Assembly: GCA_022396035.1 (NCBI GenBank)
Contig: JAIOXO010000004.1
Location: 1 to 64,000 of the forward strand
From: Actinomycetes bacterium
Lineage (GTDB): Bacteria > Actinomycetota > Humimicrobiia > Humimicrobiales > Humimicrobiaceae
Reading direction: 5' to 3'
Length of the DNA: 64,000 nucleotides
Below are positions 29,116 through 37,118 of the stretch, piece by piece. The first letter of the stretch is position 1; each line of letters opens with the position of its first letter. The notes under the pieces are model-generated. The model was given only the letters and a program-made list of their open reading frames with translations. It ran no database searches and had not been told where the DNA came from. The translations under genes and the position numbers were made by a program.

Positions 29116-29630
29116 ACGAGCTGATAATAGTTGACGGATACAATTTTATATTTAATTTCGTCCCGGAGCAGGGGATGGATAATGACCGTCTGGCCTTCTA
29201 CCGTGACCGGCTGATTAATGACCTTGCCGGCTATAGTGAAGCCAGAGGCCGGGGAGTAGTAGTGGTATTTGATGCCAGGCACAGCAACAATTCCGGCAGG
29301 ACTACCCATGCTTTTGATAAGATTAAGGTTATCTATTCCAAACGGGGCGAGACTGCGGATACGGTAATAGAAGAAATGGTTAACCGGGACAGAACCCACA
29401 GCAAAATATTTGTAGTTACCTCCGATTACCTGCAGCAGAAAGTGATATTTAAAAAAAACATATACCGGATATCATCCCGTGAGTTCGGGCTGCAGCTAAA
29501 TCAGTTTAAATCAGAGTTGAGGAGAGAAGTAAAAGAGATAAACAGAAAATCCGAAAGCTCCTTTTATAACCTGGGTACCAGATTAAGTAAAAAGGCTCTG
29601 GATGACTTCACTAAAATCAGGAATAATTAG
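29112..29630 (+). CDS. YacP/Rae1-like NYN-domain ribonuclease
   Basis: A 172-residue PIN/NYN-fold protein. IIVDGYNFIFNF has the first acidic residue, VVFDAR the second, and KIFVVTSDYLQQ the third region. In Bacillus Rae1 (YacP) cleaves mRNA in the ribosome A site. Starts at ATGA overlapping the rlmB stop; its own end overlaps the nuclease gene that follows by 29 bases. Confidence 0.85.
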   Translation: MNELIIVDGYNFIFNFVPEQGMDNDRLAFYRDRLINDLAGYSEARGRGVVVVFDARHSNNSGRTTHAFDKIKVIYSKRGETADTVIEEMVNRDRTHSKIFVVTSDYLQQKVIFKKNIYRISSREFGLQLNQFKSELRREVKEINRKSESSFYNLGTRLSKKALDDFTKIRNN

Positions 29631-30411
29631 CATAATACCTCTATTACTGATAGTACTGCTCTTATCATCATGCGGGCTGGCCTATAATGCAGAACAGCCG
29701 GCCGGGAACAGCCATGATGGTCTATATGAAGTTTCTAAAGTAATTGACGGCGATACACTGATAGTCAAAAACGGTAAAAGGGTCAGGCTTATTGGAATCA
29801 ATACCCCGGAAAAAGGCCAGTATTTTTACCAGGAATCCAGGCAAGTACTTAAAGCCATGGTGGGTGGACAGCAGCTGACCCTGGAGAGGGATGTATCTGA
29901 AACTGACCAGTATGGAAGATGGCTGAGATATGTCTATGTTGGCGACCTGTTTGTAAATCTGGAGATGGTTAAAAGGGGGTTTGCCCATGCTTATACCTAT
30001 CCTCCGGATGTAATGTACCAGCAGCTGTTAGTGGAGGCTCAGAGCCATGCCCAAAAAAACAATCTGGGATTATGGCAAAAAACAGATGTCTCTCTGGAAA
30101 TATCCATAAATTATGATGCTCCGGGAAACGATAATGAAAACATAAACGAAGAATATGTAGTAATTACCAGCACCTCCGATGAGCCGGTGGACTTATCCGG
30201 CTATACCATTAAGGACAGCGGCACCAATATCTTTAAATTTCCCCGTCTGCTGCTTGACAGGGGAGAAAAGGTATTTATATACAGCGGAAAGGGAAACCAG
30301 GGGGAAGGCAAGCTGTTCTGGGGAAGTGATACCCCCATATGGAATAATAGCGGGGACACCCTGTACCTGAGAAACACCGAGGGCCTGCTGGTTGATATTT
30401 ACAGTTATTAG
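29602..30411 (+). CDS. Exported thermonuclease-like lipoprotein with lamin-tail domain
   Basis: A 269-residue protein. A hydrophobic N-terminus ends in the lipobox LLLSSC, so it should be a surface lipoprotein. Residues 45-155 form a staphylococcal-nuclease domain: VIDGDTLIV, VRLIGINTPEKGQ and DQYGRWLRYVYV carry the acidic and Arg residues of the active site. Residues 170-269 look like a lamin-tail domain (NINEEYVVITSTSDEPVDLSGYTI, GDTLYLRN), an immunoglobulin-like fold common beside exported nucleases. Likely degrades DNA outside the cell. Confidence 0.87.
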   Translation: MTSLKSGIISIIPLLLIVLLLSSCGLAYNAEQPAGNSHDGLYEVSKVIDGDTLIVKNGKRVRLIGINTPEKGQYFYQESRQVLKAMVGGQQLTLERDVSETDQYGRWLRYVYVGDLFVNLEMVKRGFAHAYTYPPDVMYQQLLVEAQSHAQKNNLGLWQKTDVSLEISINYDAPGNDNENINEEYVVITSTSDEPVDLSGYTIKDSGTNIFKFPRLLLDRGEKVFIYSGKGNQGEGKLFWGSDTPIWNNSGDTLYLRNTEGLLVDIYSY

Positions 30412-30941
30412 GCTCCCTTGTAGTGGGACTCATATTTAAACCAGTACCTGGAAGGATGTATCAGCTTTCTCCACCTTATCCTGATTATACGGAAAAGTAT
30501 CCTGAGTAGCTGGCCCAGTATATTTCCCTTGTCGGGCAGGGCAAGCTTCATGCCTTCTATGCGCTGGTCAGCATAATTTACCACTGCCGAGGTGTCCTTA
30601 AGCTGTTTGTCGGTAGGTACCTGAAATCCGTAAAGCATTTTTATCCGGTTCAGGGCCTCGGTTCCTTCAAAAATTTCGTTCCATACGCATCTCTTGCCGC
30701 TGTCTACCTCACACTGGCCATCCTGGGAACCTCCGCAGGGGCCGTTTCGAAGTTCTTTGGGGCATCTCATGGGGCATACAAACCCGGTAGTGGATAAAAT
30801 GCACTGCCCGCATGATCTGCAGTCAAACATTAATTCTTTTAGCTTTTCTTCCAGGAAAAAAAGCATTCTGTACATACATCTTAGATGCAGAAATTTTTTA
30901 GGCTGTGGTTTAAACTCTTTAATTTCGGTGTTGGAAGCCAT
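30408..30941 (-). CDS. MTHFR_C-domain (MetV-like) iron-sulfur protein
   Basis: A 177-residue protein with a Cys-rich core: FDCRSCGQCILSTTGFVCPMRCPK, NGPCGGSQDGQCEV and KRCVW. This is the methylene-tetrahydrofolate reductase C-terminal domain (MetV in acetogens), where it works with MetF in the Wood-Ljungdahl methyl branch. Here it is alone, with no metF nearby. ATG preceded by AAGGAG. Its end overlaps the nuclease gene by four bases, converging. Confidence 0.85.
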   Translation of the reverse strand: MASNTEIKEFKPQPKKFLHLRCMYRMLFFLEEKLKELMFDCRSCGQCILSTTGFVCPMRCPKELRNGPCGGSQDGQCEVDSGKRCVWNEIFEGTEALNRIKMLYGFQVPTDKQLKDTSAVVNYADQRIEGMKLALPDKGNILGQLLRILFRIIRIRWRKLIHPSRYWFKYESHYKGA

Positions 30942-30988
30942 TTATACTCTCCTTGCAAGCATAAACAAATAGTTAAATAGTTGAGTAA

Positions 30989-31017
30989 ATGTTATTCTAA
31001 TTTGAAATTGATGTCAA
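30989..31017 (-). promoter_or_regulatory. Promoter of the MTHFR_C gene
   Basis: On the minus strand TTGACA (31017-31012) and TAACAT (30994-30989) are separated by 17 bases. The divergent feoA promoter starts only 14 bases away. Confidence 0.6.
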
Positions 31018-31030
31018 CCAGGCCTGATTA

Positions 31031-31058
31031 TTGACATTTGGATAAAACAGTATAAACT
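31031..31058 (+). promoter_or_regulatory. Candidate promoter of feoA
   Basis: TTGACA at 31031-31036 followed by TAAACT at 31053-31058 with a 16-base spacer (TATAAA at 31051 would leave only 14). No clear iron-box dyad seen. Confidence 0.45.
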
Positions 31059-31086
31059 AATAAAAAAAGTTAAGCATGCCTAAATT

Positions 31087-31320
31087 ATGGAAGAGAAAAA
31101 TCTGATGCCGCTGGCATCGGTAAAACCAAATATTGAGATGACCATAGTAAATATAGCCGGTGGCTATGGAATAAGAAGGAAACTGGCGGATATGGGCCTG
31201 GTGCCCGGCACCAAGGTAAAGGTAGTAAGCAGAAACATGCTGGGGCCGGTGATACTTGCAGTCAGGAATTACCGTCTGGCTATAGGCAGGGGAGTAGCTT
31301 CCAAAATAATGGTTGACTAA
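31087..31320 (+). CDS. feoA: FeoA-type SH3-like protein
   Basis: A 77-residue protein with MPLASVKPNIEMTIVNIAGGYGIRRKLADMGLVPGTKVKV, typical of FeoA, a small cytoplasmic partner of the ferrous iron transporter FeoB. No feoB follows; the accC gene converges and overlaps by four bases. It may serve a distant feoB or be a free-standing FeoA-like regulator. Confidence 0.88.
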   Translation: MEEKNLMPLASVKPNIEMTIVNIAGGYGIRRKLADMGLVPGTKVKVVSRNMLGPVILAVRNYRLAIGRGVASKIMVD

Positions 31321-32657
31321 ACTCCCAGTTCTTCTTCAATGAAGTGGGTATGTATTTTGCCTTCAACAAATTTTTTATTTTCCAGCACTTTCTTATAAAA
31401 CGGTATGGTGGTTTTTATTCCTTCCACCTTAAATTCTTCCAAAGCTCTTTTTGATCTGGCAATGGCTTCGGTGCGGTCATTTCCCCAAACTATGAGTTTG
31501 GCTATCAGTGAATCATAAAAAGGGGATATGGTGTAATTTGAATGTATAAATGTATCCACCCTGATTCCCGGACCTCCCGGCAGGTAATAGTCGGTTATTT
31601 TGCCGGGCGAAGGCGAAAAATTCTTATCGGGATCTTCTGCATTTATCCTGAATTCTATGCTGTTTCCCCGGTCCAGCTGGTTATTCCTTGGCTTAAGCTT
31701 TTCCCCGGCAGCCAGTTTAATCTGCTGTTTAACAAGATCCATACCGGTTACCATTTCGGTTACCGGATGCTCAACCTGTATCCTGGTGTTTATCTCTATA
31801 AAATAGAAATTGTTATGACTGTCCAGCAGGAATTCTATGGTTCCCAGGTTCTGGTAATCAATGCACCGGGCTGCTTTTATGGCCACTTCCGACATTACTC
31901 TGCGGTCTCTGGCAGACAGGGCTGTTGAGGGCGCTTCTTCTATCAATTTCTGGTGTCTTCTCTGTATGGAACATTCCCTTTCCCCCACGCATGAGATATG
32001 GCCGTAGTTGTCGGCAATAATCTGAAATTCAATATGCCGCGGTCTGGGGATATATTTCTCTATGTAGACTTCTCCGGTGCCAAACGATGATCTGGATTCG
32101 GAAATAGCGACCGGGAAATATTCTAAAAGCTCTTTTTTATTATTGCAGATCCGCATGCCTTTTCCGCCCCCGCCGAAGCTGGCTTTTATTATCAGGGGGT
32201 AACCTACTCTGGCGGCAATCTTTGCTGCCTGCCTGGTATCAGTAACGTTGCCTGACGAGCCGGGTATTACCGGAATCCTGTTTTCCTTCATTACTTCTAT
32301 TGCCCTGGATTTATTGCCGGCCAGCATAATGGCCTGCTTTGGAGGACCGATAAAGGTTAGGTCATTCTGGTTGCAGGCATCTACCAGTGACTGGTTTTCA
32401 GATAAAAAACCATAGCCGGGATGAAGGGCATCACAGCTGGTGATTTCTGCAGCAGAAATAATGTTTTTAATATCCAGGTAACTCTTCTGAGGCGGAGGGG
32501 GGCCAATGCATATGCTGCGGTCAGCAATCCTGGTATGGATGGAATCCCGGTCTGCAGTAGAATACACTGCTACTGTTTCCAGTCCCAGTTCTTTGCAGGC
32601 CCTGATTATTCTTATGGCTATTTCCCCCCGGTTGGCCACCAGGACTCTTTTAAACAA
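31317..32657 (-). CDS. accC: Biotin carboxylase subunit (AccC type)
   Basis: Carboxylates biotin on its carrier protein using ATP and bicarbonate. The 446-residue ATP-grasp enzyme has VLVANRGEIAIRIIRA, HPGYGFLSEN, the Gly-rich loop GGGGKGMRI, and FIEINTRIQVEHPVTEMVTG. TTG start with AAGGGG seven bases before it, one base after the fused carrier gene stops. Its carrier is very probably the AccB domain encoded by the preceding gene; the matching carboxyltransferase could be AccA/AccD further along the window. Confidence 0.94.
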   Translation of the reverse strand: MFKRVLVANRGEIAIRIIRACKELGLETVAVYSTADRDSIHTRIADRSICIGPPPPQKSYLDIKNIISAAEITSCDALHPGYGFLSENQSLVDACNQNDLTFIGPPKQAIMLAGNKSRAIEVMKENRIPVIPGSSGNVTDTRQAAKIAARVGYPLIIKASFGGGGKGMRICNNKKELLEYFPVAISESRSSFGTGEVYIEKYIPRPRHIEFQIIADNYGHISCVGERECSIQRRHQKLIEEAPSTALSARDRRVMSEVAIKAARCIDYQNLGTIEFLLDSHNNFYFIEINTRIQVEHPVTEMVTGMDLVKQQIKLAAGEKLKPRNNQLDRGNSIEFRINAEDPDKNFSPSPGKITDYYLPGGPGIRVDTFIHSNYTISPFYDSLIAKLIVWGNDRTEAIARSKRALEEFKVEGIKTTIPFYKKVLENKKFVEGKIHTHFIEEELGV

Positions 32658-32658
32658 A

Positions 32659-34446
32659 TTACTGCCCCTTCCTGATTACCATTATGGTTTGCTCAAATTC
32701 TACCGGCTGTTCATTTTTCGCCAGAATCCTTTCTATAGTTCCGTCATAATCAGCAGTTATTTTATTCATAAGCTTCATGGCTTCAATTATACACAGGGTA
32801 TCACCTTTTTTTACCGGCTGTCCTTCTTGAACAAAGGCAGGTGAGTCAGGGGAAGGTGAACGGTAAAGGGTTCCCACTATGGGGGATTTTACCTCTATCA
32901 TGTCTTCTTCGTACCGGGGCTTCTGGTCCCGGGCAGCTGTTTCGGGTTCTGCTTTGGAGGAACTTTTATTTATGGATATTTTTACCCCATCTACTTCAAA
33001 ATCTATGTTTTCTATGTTGGAGGTTTCCACCAGATCGGTTATTTCTCTGAGTTTTTTCATATTTAATCTATCCAGGCTGTAATCACCGGCTTTTTTCTTG
33101 CCAACCTCCCCGGTTTTCCCCTGTTTCTTGTTAAGGAAAGCTACTGTTTTTTCCGGAAAAAAACAGTAGCTTAGAACATGTTCCTGCTTGCCGGTAATAT
33201 TTTTCAGTTCATTTTCACACTGCTGGTACAGGTCTACCGGCGGCTGTTCCCACTGCTGGCTGCCTTTTGCACCCCTGAGTATTTTTTCTTTTAAGTCACT
33301 GTCCATATCCTGGGGCGGAAGCCCATAGTAGCCGTTTAAAAATTTTTTAATTTCATCAGAGGCAATTTCCCATCTCTTATCGGATATTACTGTATTTAAA
33401 ATGGCCTGGCTGGCTATTATCTGCCCTATAGGGGTAGCCAGGGAAGGATTGCCCAGCTCTTGTTTTATCCTTATGATTTCCTCAATAACCTTATCTGCCT
33501 TTTCCACTTCCCCAATTTCTTTAAGCTGCCTGCTTATAGCGCTGATAAGCCACTTGGGCAGCAGGCTGTGGTCCGGTTCCGAAAGTACATAAGAATCTGA
33601 AAAAGAACTCTGGTTAAGGTAAGGGTATATATTCTTTTTTACATTCTCAAAAACCTGGATAAGCCTGGTCCAGTCAAGGTTGTGGGATAATCCTGTCTGC
33701 CTGAGGCTTAAAAGGAATGCAAAGATGGTGGGGCTGGAGTCTTGATATGAGGAGGGTAAAAAGCTTAAATCAACCCCTCCGCCTCCATTCAGGCAAGCCT
33801 GAAAATAATTTAATATTTGGATTCCCCTCATATTGTAGCCGCTTATAAATATGGGGATGCTGGTTAAGGAAGTTATGGATTTGAACAGTTCTGCTGTTCT
33901 GGAGGGGAAAAGAGTGGATTCCACATCTTTTATGCAGATACTGCTGCAGCCCATGTCTGTCAGCTGACTTACTTTATTATTATAATATTCTATAGGACGG
34001 CTGTAATCATAAATTATGGTTCCCTGCAGGCCGGCCCCGCAATCCAGTATCCTTTTGGCGGTATATTCTATATCATTTAAGTCATTTAAGGCATCGTAGA
34101 CCCTGAAAGACTCTATGCCATTTTCTATACACTGGCTTATAAACCGGTCTATTATATCTTTAGGGTATAGGTCTTCACCTACCAGGTTTCTGGCCCCTAT
34201 CTGTACCTGAAGCTTTAATGAGGGGGCCATCTTGTTTATATAGGAACAAATCTGGAAGGGTGATTTGTAAAAATAATTTTCCAGCATATTCTCAAAGGTT
34301 GACCCGCCCAGGACCTCTACGCTGTTAAAGCCTGTTGAGGGGTAATTTTCAAGTATATTGTCCAGTACCTGCATATCCAGTGTGTGCAGGGAGCTGTTCT
34401 GGAATATATCCCTTAAGGTGAGATCATTTACTGCTATTTTTTTCAT
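32659..34446 (-). CDS. Degenerate OadA/PycB-type carboxyltransferase fused to a complete AccB
   Basis: A 595-residue fusion. Residues 1 to about 440 follow oxaloacetate decarboxylase alpha / pyruvate carboxylase CT domains (LTLRDIFQNS, FRVYDALND, ICIKDVES, TPIGQIIASQAILN), but the metal-binding His-x-His is gone: LHLHCHATTG in OadA corresponds to IPIFISGYNM here, and RDAHQS is RDIFQN. The last 133 residues are not an OadA-type biotin tail but a full AccB: MKKLREITDLVETSNI start, disordered linker, GTLYRSPSPDSPAF thumb, and EAMKLM with the biotinylated Lys at about 558. Start ATG at 34446 has GGAGG upstream. Encoded between bioY and accC. Confidence 0.85.
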   Translation of the reverse strand: MKKIAVNDLTLRDIFQNSSLHTLDMQVLDNILENYPSTGFNSVEVLGGSTFENMLENYFYKSPFQICSYINKMAPSLKLQVQIGARNLVGEDLYPKDIIDRFISQCIENGIESFRVYDALNDLNDIEYTAKRILDCGAGLQGTIIYDYSRPIEYYNNKVSQLTDMGCSSICIKDVESTLFPSRTAELFKSITSLTSIPIFISGYNMRGIQILNYFQACLNGGGGVDLSFLPSSYQDSSPTIFAFLLSLRQTGLSHNLDWTRLIQVFENVKKNIYPYLNQSSFSDSYVLSEPDHSLLPKWLISAISRQLKEIGEVEKADKVIEEIIRIKQELGNPSLATPIGQIIASQAILNTVISDKRWEIASDEIKKFLNGYYGLPPQDMDSDLKEKILRGAKGSQQWEQPPVDLYQQCENELKNITGKQEHVLSYCFFPEKTVAFLNKKQGKTGEVGKKKAGDYSLDRLNMKKLREITDLVETSNIENIDFEVDGVKISINKSSSKAEPETAARDQKPRYEEDMIEVKSPIVGTLYRSPSPDSPAFVQEGQPVKKGDTLCIIEAMKLMNKITADYDGTIERILAKNEQPVEFEQTIMVIRKGQ

Positions 34447-34447
34447 G

Positions 34448-35005
34448 TCAGCTATTTCCTCCGGTTGACCACCGGTTAACAATGTTTGCCACCAGCAGCA
34501 CTTTTATTATATCAGCAACTATAAAGGGGGCTACAGCCAGCTTAAAGGTAGTGGCCACTGCCTTTAGGCTCAGGGCGTCCGGTCCCCAGAAATATATCAG
34601 CATATGTCCGTAGCCCAGAATATATATGGACAGCAGTCCGGCAGACAGGGACAGAATCAATCCTTTCCTTCCTCCGGTTTTGGTGTAGATATAGCTGGAT
34701 ACGAAAGAAGCTGCCAGAAATCCCATTATATAGCCGGCAGTAGGACCGGCAAGAGCAATGTAGGCATTTTTAAAGCCTGCAAATACTCCCATCCCCATAA
34801 ACCCTAGGGACAGATAAATTAACTGGGAATAAAAGGAATAGGGAAATCCTAGAACAATGGCCCCCAGAAGTACGGTCAATACCTGAAGGGTGAAGGGGAC
34901 CGGGGTGAAGGGAAGATAAAAAAAACAGTTTGCCCCTACTGCCATCATCAGGGCAAAACCAATGGTAAATACAATTTTTATTTTTGCTTTTTCTGCTACT
35001 TCCAT
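34448..35005 (-). CDS. bioY: Biotin transporter S component BioY
   Basis: A 185-residue membrane protein with about six helices; FTPVPFTLQVLTVLLGAIVLG near the N-terminus and ALAGPTAGYIMGF in the middle are BioY signatures. It captures biotin and may need the shared ECF energising module (EcfA/A/T), which is not here. SD GGAGGAGG precedes the ATG. It heads the operon with the AccB fusion and accC, so the operon couples biotin uptake with biotin use. Confidence 0.94.
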   Translation of the reverse strand: MEVAEKAKIKIVFTIGFALMMAVGANCFFYLPFTPVPFTLQVLTVLLGAIVLGFPYSFYSQLIYLSLGFMGMGVFAGFKNAYIALAGPTAGYIMGFLAASFVSSYIYTKTGGRKGLILSLSAGLLSIYILGYGHMLIYFWGPDALSLKAVATTFKLAVAPFIVADIIKVLLVANIVNRWSTGGNS

Positions 35006-35036
35006 AAACCTCCTCCTTTTAAGGGTGCTGTTTTGA

Positions 35037-35115
35037 AAAAAGACGGAACCGGACAGTTAAAGTTTCAATAAAAGAAGACTATTTTGAAACTAATGAGGCT
35101 TACGGCCGTCTTTTT
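35037..35115. terminator. Long bidirectional stem between bioY and the acyl-CoA dehydrogenase gene
   Basis: AAAAAGACGG (35037-35046) pairs perfectly with CCGTCTTTTT (35106-35115). Inside it AGTTTCAA (35061-35068) pairs with TTGAAACT (35084-35091) across 15 bases. Either strand would make a stem ending in a T-run. Because both flanking genes point away from it, it lies in their upstream regions, where an attenuator or operator is more likely than a simple terminator. Confidence 0.5.
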
Positions 35116-35150
35116 AACCAACTATAAAAAGAAAAAATCCGGGAGAACTT

Positions 35151-36299
35151 ATGGATTATTTTTTAACCGAAGAGCAGCAGATGATTGTGGATATTTGCAG
35201 GCAGATAACTGAGAAGAAAATAAAGCCGGTAAGGTCTGAGTTGGATGAGAACCAAATCTTTCCTTCAGATATATTAGCAGAAATAGGGCAGGCAGATTTA
35301 TTCCGGTTATTTATACCCGAAGAATATGATGGTATGGGCACAGGCATTTTTGAAGTTTGCCTGGCTACCGAAGAGCTCAGCCGGGGTGATTTAAGCGTGG
35401 CTACTTCATATGCGGCCAGCGGCCTGGGTTTTCTGCCCATAATTATTTCGGGAAGCCAGAAGCAGAAAGAAAAGTATCTTCCCTCTCTGGCTTCGGGAAA
35501 GAAGCTGGCCGCCTTTGGTTTAACCGAACCGGAAGCCGGTAGCGATGCCGGGGGGATTAAAACCAGGGCACAGGCTGAAGGAAGCTATTATGTCCTCAAT
35601 GGGACCAAGCAGTGGATTACCAATGGGGGAGAAGCGGACATATATACCGTATTTGCCATGACCGACCCCTCAAAGGGAAGCAGGGGAGCATCTGCTTTTA
35701 TTGTAGAGAAAGGCACTGAAGGATTTGAATTTGGAAAAAAGGAAAATAAGATGGGCATAAGGGCCTCAGCTACCAGGGAACTTATATTCAACAACTGCAA
35801 AGTACCCAAAGAAAACCTTATAGGCAGGGAAGGAATGGGATTTCTGGTAGCCATGAAAACCCTGGATAAATCCCGTCCGGCAGTAGGGGCCCAGGGGGTG
35901 GGGCTGGCTCAGGGAGCCCTGGAAGAAGCCCTGGCCTATTCCAAAATCAGAAAGCAGTTTTCGGTTTCCATTTCCACCTTTCAGGCTATAAGGCATTTGC
36001 TGGCAGATATGGCTACCCAGGTAGAGGCAGCCAGAAATCTGGTATACCAGGCAGCCAGAGTGGTAGACAGGCAGCAAAAGGATATTTCCAGGATATCTTC
36101 CATGGCCAAGCTGTTTGCATCCGATGTAGCCATGAAGGTAACTACTGATGCGGTGCAGGTATTTGGCGGTTATGGTTATATGAAGGAATACCCGGTGGAA
36201 AAAATGATGAGGGATGCCAAGATACTGCAGATATATGAAGGAACGAATCAGATACAGAGGGATGTAATAGCCCTTGATTTAATTAAAAAGGGATTTTAA
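35151..36299 (+). CDS. Acyl-CoA dehydrogenase
   Basis: A 382-residue FAD enzyme that oxidises acyl-CoA to enoyl-CoA. FGLTEPEAGSDAGGIKTRA and WITNGGEADIYTVFA are the flavin and substrate segments; the catalytic Glu is in QIYEGTNQIQRDVIA near the end. The next two genes encode its electron acceptor EtfAB. In an anaerobe, with a ferredoxin-bearing EtfA, it may run as butyryl-CoA-type dehydrogenase in the reducing direction, but chain-length specificity cannot be read here. Confidence 0.93.
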   Translation: MDYFLTEEQQMIVDICRQITEKKIKPVRSELDENQIFPSDILAEIGQADLFRLFIPEEYDGMGTGIFEVCLATEELSRGDLSVATSYAASGLGFLPIIISGSQKQKEKYLPSLASGKKLAAFGLTEPEAGSDAGGIKTRAQAEGSYYVLNGTKQWITNGGEADIYTVFAMTDPSKGSRGASAFIVEKGTEGFEFGKKENKMGIRASATRELIFNNCKVPKENLIGREGMGFLVAMKTLDKSRPAVGAQGVGLAQGALEEALAYSKIRKQFSVSISTFQAIRHLLADMATQVEAARNLVYQAARVVDRQQKDISRISSMAKLFASDVAMKVTTDAVQVFGGYGYMKEYPVEKMMRDAKILQIYEGTNQIQRDVIALDLIKKGF

Positions 36300-36317
36300 A
36301 ACAGAGAGGTGATAGAG

Positions 36318-37109
36318 ATTAAGGTTTTAGTATGTATAAAACAGGTACCCGGTACCACCGATATCAAAATTGATCCCAGGACCAATACCCTGATCAGGGA
36401 GGGGATTGAAAATATCATTAATCCATTTGACAGTTATGCTTTAGAGGAAGGGGCAAGGCTTAAAGAAAATCAGGATTTTATAACCCAGTGCATGGCCCTG
36501 ACCATGGGTCCGCCTCAGGCAGCCCAGATACTAAAGGATGCCATATCTTTAGGCATGGATGAAGCGGTGCTGCTTTCAGACCGTGATTTTGCAGGAGCTG
36601 ATACCTGGGCTACCGCCCAGACACTGGCTGCCGCTGCTAAAAAAATAGGGGATGTGGCCCTTACCGTATTTGGCAAACAGACCCTGGACGGGGATACCGG
36701 ACAGGTGGGGCCCGAGTATGCTCAGACCCTGGGGATTCCCTTTGTGGGCTATGTCAGCCACATAGTGGATATAAATAAAACCCGGGTAAGGCTAAAGAGA
36801 CTTATGGAAGACCGGTATGAGACAGTGGAAGTAAATCTTCCGGCAGCTATCTCGGTCTTAAAGGAAATAAATGAACCCAGGGTACCATCCCTGAGGGGCA
36901 AAATGAAAGCAAATAAAGCCCGGATACCTGTGTGGGACAGGGAGCATCTGGGCCTGAGCCCGGAACAGGTGGGTTTATCCGGCTCCTATACTCAGGTGGT
37001 TAAGGTATTTATACCCCAGGCCCAACATGAAGTTATGATGCTGGAAGGTTCTCCCCAGGAACAGGTAGAAAAATTATTTGAAAAACTGAAAACGCTGAAC
37101 AGGATTTAG
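36318..37109 (+). CDS. etfB: Electron transfer flavoprotein beta subunit, probable ATT start
   Basis: Beta subunit of Etf, about 264 residues. KVLVCIKQVPGTTDIKID at the N-terminus and LPAAISVLKEINEPRVPSLRGKMKA near residue 190 are typical. Start choice: a full SD match GAGGTGAT (36306-36313) ends so that ATT at 36318 has the ideal spacing and gives the family N-terminus (M)KVLVCIKQVP. The only standard candidate, GTG at 36309, lies inside the SD. Co-transcribed with the dehydrogenase before and etfA after. Confidence 0.9.
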   Translation: MKVLVCIKQVPGTTDIKIDPRTNTLIREGIENIINPFDSYALEEGARLKENQDFITQCMALTMGPPQAAQILKDAISLGMDEAVLLSDRDFAGADTWATAQTLAAAAKKIGDVALTVFGKQTLDGDTGQVGPEYAQTLGIPFVGYVSHIVDINKTRVRLKRLMEDRYETVEVNLPAAISVLKEINEPRVPSLRGKMKANKARIPVWDREHLGLSPEQVGLSGSYTQVVKVFIPQAQHEVMMLEGSPQEQVEKLFEKLKTLNRI

Positions 37110-37118
37110 GGGGCTCTA

